In this document: in pieces, positions 1-9,600 of the stretch
How the letters are laid out: the number at the start of each line of letters is the position of its first letter
Numbering within the stretch: position 1 is the stretch's first letter
Virus record (IMG/VR): IMGVR_UViG_3300017727_000109
Span: 1-28,564 of that record
Length of the DNA stretch: 28,564 bases
Reading direction: 5' to 3' (one strand)
Source of the DNA: a virus
Program-made: the position numbers and the translations under genes
The notes under the pieces: model-generated
Databases searched by the model: none
The model's input: only the letters and a program-made list of their open reading frames with translations
What the model was told of the DNA's origin: nothing

Positions 1-318
1 GAGTGGATAGTCCCTGGTCATAGAAAAGGATCTAACACTCACAATGTATCTGCAACTGTTAGTTTAAAGCAAGAAGAGTGGGATGCAGCAGGTAAGTGGA
101 TGTGGAAGAACAGAGAGCATTACAATGGCTTATCTGTATTACCTTATGATGGAGGTACTTATACTCAAGCACCTTTTGAAGATATAAGTAAAGTTAACTA
201 TGATATGGCTATGACACATTTAAAAAATGTTGATCTAACTAGAATATCAGAAGTTGAAGACGAGACAGATCTAGCTGGAGAATTAGCTTGTGCAGGAGGC
301 GCATGTGAGATAGTATGA
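1..318 (+). CDS. nrdJ: Class II (adenosylcobalamin-dependent) ribonucleotide reductase, 3' end only
   Basis: This is the last 105 codons of a gene that begins left of the window and ends at TGA 316-318. The frame is open from base 1. The enzyme reduces ribonucleotides to deoxyribonucleotides, supplying precursors for phage DNA synthesis. The segment GLSVLPYDGGTYTQAPFEDI is typical of monomeric class II reductases of the RTPR type. The protein ends with CAGGAC followed by three residues, matching the C-terminal CxxxxC pair of that family, which passes electrons from thioredoxin to the active site. The catalytic barrel and effector site lie outside the window. The stop overlaps the next start as ATGA, suggesting translational coupling. 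Class II reductases are common in marine phages. Family assignment is strong; the choice between monomeric and dimeric subtype rests on the tail motif alone. Confidence 0.9.
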   Translation, partial: EWIVPGHRKGSNTHNVSATVSLKQEEWDAAGKWMWKNREHYNGLSVLPYDGGTYTQAPFEDISKVNYDMAMTHLKNVDLTRISEVEDETDLAGELACAGGACEIV

Positions 319-470
319 AACGATTAGCAATTATAGGAGGTATTGGCATGATGACAATGGCTGGTACTAATATGGTTTGGCATAAACAAAAGCCAAACTT
401 TAATGCAAACACACTTGCAATAGCAAGCGGCGCTTTTATAGTGTCAATAGGTATAACTATTAAAATATGA
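315..470 (+). CDS. Small two-helix membrane protein, unknown function
   Basis: A 51-residue frame starts at ATG 315, overlapping the reductase stop by four bases, and ends at TGA 468-470. After a basic start (K2, R3) there is a hydrophobic glycine/methionine-rich stretch at about residues 4-22, a short polar loop with K24 and K26, and a second hydrophobic stretch at about 33-49. This predicts a small membrane hairpin. I recognise no family. Tiny membrane proteins in phage early modules can be host-takeover or lysis accessories, but nothing here shows which. The tight overlap with the reductase supports a real gene. The same frame continues past the TGA into the four-cysteine peptide at 474-524. 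Confidence 0.6.
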   Translation: MKRLAIIGGIGMMTMAGTNMVWHKQKPNFNANTLAIASGAFIVSIGITIKI

Positions 471-473
471 GGT

Positions 474-524
474 ATGATGTGTCCATTATGTCTAGGCGGT
501 ATTTGTGAATACTGCAACAAGTAA
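474..524 (+). CDS. Possible 16-residue micropeptide with two CxxC pairs
   Basis: The frame reads MMCPLCLGGICEYCNK, starting three bases after the upstream TGA and ending at TAA 522-524. Cysteines 3, 6, 11 and 14 form CxxC-x4-CxxC, like a minimal zinc knuckle. CPLC also resembles the CPxC redox motif of glutaredoxins. It is the last frame before the terminator and lies in the same frame as the 51-residue protein. It could be a separate micropeptide, a C-terminal tail made by read-through of the TGA, or chance. Its length gives no statistical support; the four-cysteine pattern is the only argument. Confidence 0.35.
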   Translation: MMCPLCLGGICEYCNK

Positions 525-531
525 AATAATA

Positions 532-560
532 AAAGGGAGGTCTTTCGGCCTCCCTTTTTT
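532..560. terminator. Bidirectional rho-independent terminator between convergent modules
   Basis: The arm AAAGGGAGG (532-540) pairs with CCTCCCTTT (549-557), with a few further pairs possible inside the loop. On the plus strand a T run follows the stem directly. On the minus strand the stem is followed by TTTTATTATTTTA. It sits just after the plus-strand genes and just beyond the end of the minus-strand giant gene, so it can stop transcription from both sides. Confidence 0.88.
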
Positions 561-573
561 GGTTACAGGAACT

Positions 574-598
574 TTGGGTATGGTGCCCAGTTTTTTTT
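574..598 (+). terminator. Weak second terminator, plus strand
   Basis: TGGG (575-578) can pair with CCCA (586-589) around a seven-base loop, followed by eight T residues at 591-598. The stem is only four or five pairs, so it is weak alone. Its place 15 bases after the stronger hairpin suggests a backup that keeps plus-strand transcripts from entering the giant gene antisense. Confidence 0.4.
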
Positions 599-602
599 GT
601 CC

Positions 603-3600
603 CTACTTCATTAGTTCGAGTAGTTTTTCTACTCTATCATTTTCATACTTCAAAGCTTTTATATCATCTTTGCTTAATCCTAAGCTGTCTAGCTTTCTTA
701 CTTGCTCAGCTTTACTAAGTTTTTTATACTTGTATTTGTCAGTTTCTTTCTTGTTAACTATATTTTTCTTACCACTGTTTTTAGCTATTATAAGATTTAT
801 CTTAGCGTCTTCAGACTTAGCTTTCTTTATAGTGTATTCTCCAAAGCCTAACGACTTTAACATTTTTACTTGCTGAGCTGAGTTAAGCTTTTTAAGTGTG
901 TCATAATCAGTAGAACCTTTAGCTTCTTTGTATAAAGATTTATTTTTATCTTCCTTAGCTTTTGTTTTCTGCTCATCAGTTAAAACAGGTGCAGTCTTTT
1001 TATCTTCTAACTGCCACTTAGGCCAACCACCTAACTGTGCTACACGCATCCATAACTCTGTATCTTCAGCTAAAGCACCTTCTATATTTTTTATTTTATA
1101 TAAAACTCTGTCTAAAGGAAAGTTAGTAGTAGCTGATATAACTTTAGCTAACGCTTCAAACGCAGGACTGTTTAATGAAAAGCCTTCATCAAGTATTTTT
1201 TGCCTACGTTTTTTACTATCAAAATGCCAAGCAGCTTGTTTTAATCTTGATATTTTAGAATTTATAGGTGGCGAAAACTGTGTAAGCTTCCATACTGAGT
1301 CTACATATTCGGGTCGTTGTCTTTTAGATCTTTCGTATATATCTAGTAAAAAGTTTTTACCAACAGAAACAGCAGCACCACCAATGCCTACACCTCTTAG
1401 AAGTGAGTCTAACATACCGTTAACAACGTTTAAGTATTTCTTTTCTTTCTTAGGATCTTCTTCTTCATCATCACCAAAGCCAAATATGTTAACAGCTTGC
1501 TGAAGAGCATTGAATATTATATTTTGAACAAAACCGTAGTATATTACTCTGCTTATATTAGACTTAGCATCACCTCTTCCGTTTATTAAATCTTGAATAG
1601 CTCTTTTCTGTAACCTAGCATATTGCATAGGTGTATTAGCGAAAGCTAATATTAATCTACCAGCGCTACTAGCTTGTTGTTGAGATATTCTACTTGGATC
1701 AGAAGACTGCTGAGACTCTTCAGCTACTTGTCTAAACTCTATTAATGCCTGAGCTTTAGCTTCGGCCTCTGTCATTCCTTGATTTTTAACTAAATCATTT
1801 ATTCTATTACGGTAGAAAGTAGCACCACCTGAAGCAATAGCAAAACTATCAGCATACTGCGTGGGTAAAAATCCTTTTTGTAATATATAATTAATAGCAG
1901 CTTTAGCTTTGTTCTTGCTAGTTGCAGCAGCATCAGCTATTTCACTTTCAGATATATTTAACTTCAAACCATTACGCCTGTCTATTAAATATTCAGAGTT
2001 CATTAGCTCCATAAAGTCAGACCAATATTGTTTTTGATTAGCAAACGCTTGGCCGGCTTTTAATGGGTTATTAAAGCTCCAGTTTATAAAGTTAATACTT
2101 GATATAGTTTGTAGCACTGCTGATCTTGTATTAAAGAACATTATAGTTCCTATAGATCCGTTGATGTAGTCAAGTATTCTATTCTCTAAAGCATTACCAC
2201 TTGTAACTCTATTCTTACCAGTTCTCATTCTGATTAATACGCCTTCTAAAGCTTCTCTATATTTAGTACCATATATAGCTTCTAACTTATTTAAATTTTC
2301 AGCAGTGTATATAGCATCAACTCTTTCTTGCCATTCGGCTAAATACTTAGATCTTTTCTCTGTGTTTATTAAATTAATTAAGTCAGTAGTTATAGTTCCA
2401 GCTAACCAGTTTTGATCTGGGCTAGCATAACCATCGCCTTTAGTTATGGATAATATCTGATCAGCAAACATAGATAACTTAGGATCTTTTTCTACTATAT
2501 CATTTAATTCTTTTAAATCTCTTTTAGATAACCCAGGAACATCATAACCCATCTTAGTAAATAAATGAACTCGTACAGCTTGCTCGTTTGTAAAACCACT
2601 ATCGTTCTTTTTTCTAAGATCTTTAGGTACATCTAATGATTTTTTCAACTGTTTAAAATCACCCATCAGCTGTATTCTAGCAGCAGATAAATTTTCTTGG
2701 GCTTTAGTATACGGGTCTAACAAGTTTTGCTTATACCAAGCCATCTGAGCATCTCCTTTACTGCCTTTAGTTAGGGTAGGATATATAAGACCTAAGAAAT
2801 CTTCAGCTGAATATGGTATAAAAAACTTAAACTTACCTTTACTTGCTCCTACTGTTTTAGCTTTAGCTGCTGAATACTCTTTAAATGATTCAACTCCTGT
2901 TGATTCTTCAAGAAGCATATTAAACTCTTCTCCAAGCTTTTTACTTTCTTTTATTCTAGCTTGTTGTATTTTAGACTTAACATCTATAACACTCAAAACA
3001 TCTTGTACTGCTTTAACGTTTTGATAAGCATCATCAGCAAAATAAAAATCATTATAACCTTCTGCTGCCTTGTCTAATATCCAATTTGCTTTAGCCTCAC
3101 CCGGTGATTTACCTAATCCAACTATATTTTCTCTTTTAAATTCTAAGCCTTCAGCTTTTAAGAACTCATATATAGCTGCTTCAGCATTAGGACCTCTTGC
3201 AGTTAATACAAATAAATCTTCATTACCTCTAGCGTCTTTTATAGTTTGAGCTACTTTAAATAAAGGACCACGACCACCTTCGGTAACGTTGTCAAAGTCA
3301 CTAAAGTCCATAACCCATCCATCTTCTATCATTTGAGCCGCATCAGTTGCGAACTTCTCTGCATTCATCTCTATTGACTCATCTCCTCTTACTGCAAAAA
3401 CTTTATTATTACTTGTTGCTAATGTATCATCAAAATCAAATACTCTTATTTTTTTGACAGGTCTATTTAAAGAGTTAGCTAATTTTAAAGCCTCATCTAT
3501 GCTAGCAGCTTTACTCAGAAGTTCATCCATACTTAGATCTTCATCTATGTCTAATACTTTAGACTCAGCAAGTTGTTTATTGGTAATTTTAATAGAATCA

Positions 3601-6600
3601 TTTTGAGTTTTAGCAAGACTTGGTTGACCATTATTTGGAAACTTAGTATAAGCAGCTAATTTTTTCTTTGCTTTACTTAATTCAATTTGTCCCTTAACAA
3701 CTTGTTCTATTAACTTATTTTGTAAACTAACAACTCCAGGAAATGTTTGAACTGTTTCAGCGACACCTAAACCAAACTTATCAGCGTATGATTGTCCTGT
3801 TCTAATATCTCTAACAGTATTTAAGTTTATACCAGCCATAGCCATACGTATTATAGGATTACTACCTATATACGCACCTTTAGGAAGTATGGCGGCGTAT
3901 TCAATATCTAAAAGGCTGTCGTCTTTTTTAGATAATATAGTTTGAGAAAAGTTTTTTCGTATATCAACCATTACAGCTTTAGGCTTATTCATTTTTATAG
4001 CTGCTAATATACTAGCTCCAACAACAGAAGCTGGTGGGTTGTGCTCTTCTCTGTATAGTTTTTCAGATCTTGTTTCTATTTTTTTACCAGCTTCAAAAGT
4101 ATCTGACACTCCTTCAAATGGAGCAGAAGCTTTTATAAGACCTCCAGTAGCTTGATAACTTTGTATTATAACCATACCAGCTACATCCATAGACATACCG
4201 TTATCAACAGCAAGAGCTAGTTGGTTAACAACATGATCTAACATGTCCATATTTATTTCAGACTGCGTTTTACCTGTGTCACTAACTTTTTTATCTAATC
4301 TTTGTGCTAAAGCTTCTTGACCTATAAACTTACCTTTTTTACTTATGCTTATTTGTCTATAACCATTTTCATCAAATGGAGAATCGTTTGCTGTTTCTAA
4401 TAGTTTTTTATAAGCTGGATCTTCCGTACTCCAAAATAATCTACCTGGTTTAGCAATCCATAAACTAGGATCAATACTTGCAATTTTACTTTTATATTTA
4501 TCTTTATTTTCTACAACTATTTTGTTTCTTTCATTAACTCTAACATCTCCAAATCTATAAAACTTATTATCTTTAGTTTTAAAATATTTACCAATGTTTT
4601 TAATACCTGCTTTTTTAGCTTGCCCGTAGTTTCTAAACTTATTATTTTTATCTCCATAAAAAGTTTGTCTACCACCACTACCCATAGCTCCAGCTTCTAT
4701 CACTGCCTTGTCTATAAAGCCTTGCTCAGCAGCTTTTAAAATTTGAGCTTGTAAAGCTTCTCTATTAGATTCATTTATAGCATCAGAGTTAAAATCTAAA
4801 TTTCTAGCTATCTCTCTTTTATCTCTCCACCCTGCTGCTTCTTGTAATTTTAATATCTGCTTATCATCAAATTTTTTAGCAAATAATAAATCAGGTCTTG
4901 TTTGAGTTTTTCTAGCTGATGTAGCTCTTTGTTGATCTGTATCACCTCTTTGAGCTCTAGTTTCTGGTAGCACGTCCTTAAACATCTTCTTACCAAACGC
5001 CTCTGCTAGTTTACCTTTTCTATTAGATATATTTTGCGGTGTCTGCTTAGTATAAAACTCTACAGTAGCATCTGCACCTGGGTCTAGTATATCATAAAGC
5101 ATGACACCTTGAGCTTCGTTTTCTACAAATGCCCTGCCTGAGTCTCTATATTTTCTTATGTCAGCTTGTGTAGTTAAACGCTTGTTAGGTTTAGTAAACA
5201 TTCTAGGCTTACCTTGTTTCATTAAACCTTTATCTAGTTCTATGAGGTATTTTAAATCAAGATCTCTTATGTTGTTATAGTTTTCTTTTATAAAAGTTTT
5301 ATAGTCTTGACCTTTTAGTACATTGTTTTTAACCCAGCTTTTTAATTCTTTACCAGATATTTGATCAACTTTAGTTCTGTATTTCTTATCATCTACAGTT
5401 GGGAGCTTGTCAACCATTGGTTGAGTAATTTCTTTGAATGATTTAACTTCTTGGTCAGTTAAGCCTTTTTCTTTACCTCTTATTATATTTCTTCTAAAAG
5501 TAGATCTTGGTTGTTTAGCTACCCCTCTATCCACTTCTTCTATAATATCTGTCGATGTATCTGCAATGTCAAACATTTGACCCTCGCTAGTAGGTTTATC
5601 AATACTACGAGCATCAGAATCTACTCTTGTAGCATATTCTTTTTTTACGTCTAATAAAGCTTTTTGAGCAATACCACCTAAACCTCTTTGATCTGCTTTA
5701 CCATACAAATAACTGAACAAACTTCTTCTGTTACCATCTACTACAGGTTTGAAGTTGTTTAAAGCTCTAAGCTGTAAGTTTTCTTTTATTTTTCTATTAA
5801 CCTCTTGTTTTATATTAGAATCTAAACCTTGTAAATTACTGTCTCTATTTATTAATTGGTTTATATAACTATTAAACTGAGAATTATTTTCTATGTTTTC
5901 AAAAGCATCTATAGCATCTTCACTGTTTTTAAAATCTTCATTGCTAGCTAGATCTTCTGTAATGTTTCTATCAAAAGCTTCAGACATAGATCTTGTGTCA
6001 GCTTTTATAGGTAAAGCAGCGGCTTGTTTAGTTTTAGTTTTAGTATCTGGTTTTATATTTATAACCGGAGTAGTATCTTGTTCTTTTATCTTCTTACCTT
6101 TCTCTCTTAATTTAGTATCAAACTTAACTTTACCTTGTGCTAACTTCTTTTGAGCTCTAGTTAATTTACCTCTACCTGTATTTCTAACATAATCATCAAG
6201 AACATCCATGATGTTATCTTCATTGATTTCTATTTCCATACCTAAGCCTTGGTAAAGTCTTCTAAAACCAGCTTGTACTTCGCTTCCTACTGTTGTACCT
6301 TTTTTGAAATATCCTCTTTTCTTTAGCTGTATATAGTAAGTCATTATCTCTTCTGCCACGGCCTCAGAGTCATACTTATCATCTTCCTTATACTTTTTAA
6401 TCTGTTGGTCTATAACGTCAGCAGCTTTTGGATCTATTTCACGCATCTTTTTTCTCAACGAGTCGGCTAAACCAAATACAACATCTTTGTTCTTAGGATC
6501 GTTCAATGCTATCTCTAGGAAGTTATGGCCTGCCTCATGCTCTAAAACCCCCTTAGAAGCCGTCTCTGACATTAATATTATACCCTCGTCTTTTAAATAA

Positions 6601-9600
6601 ACCCCTTCAGGGTCTAATAAATCTTCAGAATTTAAATTATATTTTTCAGCTATCTCATCTACATTATCATCGTTAAATACTTCTACCTTAGCACTATTAA
6701 GTAGCTCTTCAGTTTCTTCTTTAGACAAATCTTGATCTTTAGATAAGTTCTTAACCTTTTCTAGCTTAACTATTCTTAATTGCTTTTCAGTAAAAGCTAT
6801 TTGCTCTTCTTGAGTTAATTCTTTTACTTTTTCATTTTGAGGATTATCAGATATATCTTTAATTTTAGCATCTATAGCTTCTATTTTTTTATCTATACGG
6901 CCAGTAGTACCTTTAGCTAAATTCTCTTTTTGGTTATTAAGCTTTTCTTTTTCTTTTAACAAAGATGATATTTGAAATTGAGCCGTTCCTTTTAAATCTG
7001 GATCTATCTTGTTGTATAAATCAAACTCTTTCTGTAGTTTAAATTTATCAGAATTAAAATCTTCTTGCGTGTAAATTTCTCCATTTTCATTTTCAACACC
7101 TATTTGTTCTTGCTTCATTTCAATAGCAGCAGTCAAAGCACTTGCATCTCTAGCAGTATTTGCTAAATTCTCTAAGAATTTATCATTTTCAAGTCTTTCA
7201 GCAAATGTAGTTTCTCTTTCATAATCTGTAAGTACATTATCTGTAGTTATCAAAGACTGAAAAGTACCACCAGCATTGCCTGATAAAAATGAAACACCAG
7301 CCATATGTGACATTTCTTTTTCAAAGTTTTCAGAGCTATAGTTAGGTAATTGAAAATTAACTTTATTATCTGTTAAAATATTAAAAGTCTCATCTAGTCC
7401 ATAACTTATACCAGTTTGAAAAGTCTCATCTGCTAACTCACTTAAACCGGCTGTTGTTACTCTACCAAATTTACTAATACATTTAGCAACTAAATCACCA
7501 CACTCTTTCTGAATTGCTATTTGAACATCTCGTGCCGTAACATTACCAGTTAATTTTCTTAATACACTGTTGGTTATTTTTTCTGATATTTGAGCAGCAG
7601 GATTAAACTTACCTTTTAATATTCTTCCAGTTATATAAGAAAAGAAACCTTCTGAAGTCGCTTTACCTAAAGAATACATTTTTTGTTTTGTAGGTGAAAA
7701 AACCTGTTCAAACTGTTTAGTAGCCTCAGCTCTGCTTATTCCTTGCTCTTTCATAGCTTTAGCAACAAATTCATTTTCCATACTAGCAACGCTAGCTGTA
7801 GTTTCTGTTAAAGAATTAAAGAAATAACCACCTGCTAATCCCGTTATTGGAGCTCCTAAAGTAGCGCCAGCCATTTGAGCAAAAGAATTTAACGTACCAC
7901 CAACTAAACTATCAGCAAAACTTTTACTAAATTCAGGATCATTACCTTGAAGTGTAAGCTGTTTGGCTATAGCATCAGTTGTACTTTTTAAAGAAGCTTT
8001 TTGAGATCTAAAAGTATTTAAATAGCTTTTATATTTTGATTCACTTATACCACCAAGTTCATATCCTATTTTATTTATACCCTCAGCTAAACTCATATAT
8101 GCTGTATAAACACCTGTTCTTGTTCCAGCAAATTGAGTTGCTAGAGTATTATATAGCTCTTTAACAACACTACCTTTACCCTCGTATTTGTCTAACATTT
8201 TTTGTATTCTATCACTAGACTGTAGTTCTAAATTTCTAAAAGATGAGCTAGCAGCGCTATGTAATCTATAAGAATCATATAGCGTGTTAATATTTTGCTT
8301 AAGTTCTTCTTGGCTTACACCTATTTCTTCTGCCTGATCTTTTAAAGATTTTAAATTAGCTTGGTTAGAGTCATAAAAACTTTTATAATCATTAGATAGT
8401 TTATTTTGTTTCTGTATATTTTTGTTATATTTATCTACATCATCCTCATAATCTTTAACAAAATTCTTTTCCCATTTTTCGTATTCTTTAACAAGATTAT
8501 CTTTTAAGCTAGGGTTTTCTATTATTGCTTTTTTAACTTGTTCTCTTTTGTTTTCTATTTTTTCTTTACTACTATCTATAGATTCTTTAAGCTTTTTGTT
8601 TTCTCCTTCTATCGAATTTATTTTAGAGTTTACATTTTCAAACTCATTAAGCAAGTTTTTGTTCTCATCATATATATCAGACTCTAATTTAGCAGAGTTT
8701 CTTACTATTTTTTTAAGACCAGAAACTTGATCCTCAACTTCGTTTATATTATTTTTTAACTCAGCTTTTATTTGTTTTTGTTTATTTTTAATAGCTGGGT
8801 CTACTTCTACACCTGGAGCAAGGTTAGGCGATGTGTTATATTCTGTTGAATTTTTATCTATAAAATTAGTAAAACCCTCAATGTCTTTTGCTTCACTTAA
8901 ATTTAATTCATAAGCTACGCCTTCATTTATTAATCTACCATTAGTAATAACTCCATCCTCTATACCATTAGCCTCAGCTGTAGCTTTAATATCTAACTTA
9001 CCATCTTTAGTAAACACAGGGTTTTTAAAAACATATATAGTATTTCCTTCATGTGTACTTCCTAGCCCATGGTTTATATATATTTTATTTATATCTCTAC
9101 TAACATTTACAGGATCCATTGTTTCATCAAACATATAAGCATCCTTAGACTTATTGCCAAAAAAAGTTGTTCTCTCTCTCAACTTATACTCTCCGTTTTC
9201 GTCTTTTTTAAGCATATAAGCTTTTCTATTGGCCCAAGCAGTAGGACTTGGCTTATCTTTGTCAATAATAGTTAGCTCCTCAAATTTAGTTTTATTATCT
9301 AAAGCCTTAACTTTGTCTTCTTGAGCATCTATAACTTGATCTTGTAAATCTTCTAGCTCTAATAATAATTCTTTTTTCTTTTCAGGATCTTGCTCTAGCT
9401 TTATTTCTTTTTTCTTAGCCTCTATCTTTGGCTTTACATTTTTTATTATATTATCAAATTTTTGAGGATCTGCTTGAACAGCATCTGACTTTGCTGTGAT
9501 TTCAAATTCTGCAAGTCTTTCTGCATCAGGATCAGGCTCTGAAACCTGCGATTCTTCAGTGAAAATTCTATCGTAGTCTTCGTTTGTTATATATACAGGT

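Noticed and set aside
293-300. AGGAGG-like bases 15 bases before the 51-residue gene start as a Shine-Dalgarno site.
   Set aside because: They are the glycine codons of the conserved CAGGAC tail of the reductase, the spacing is too long, and other genes here lack such sites.
505-1503. Plus-strand open frames of 123 and 191 codons antisense to the giant gene's end.
   Set aside because: Both lie inside a well-supported minus-strand gene, give phenylalanine/serine-rich or low-quality sequence, and come after plus-strand terminators.
3427-3443. DFDD in the giant protein as the DFDGD-type active site of a crAss-like virion RNA polymerase.
   Set aside because: The motif reads DFDDTLATS and is followed by the correctly spaced HAD motifs II to IV, so phosphatase is the better explanation.
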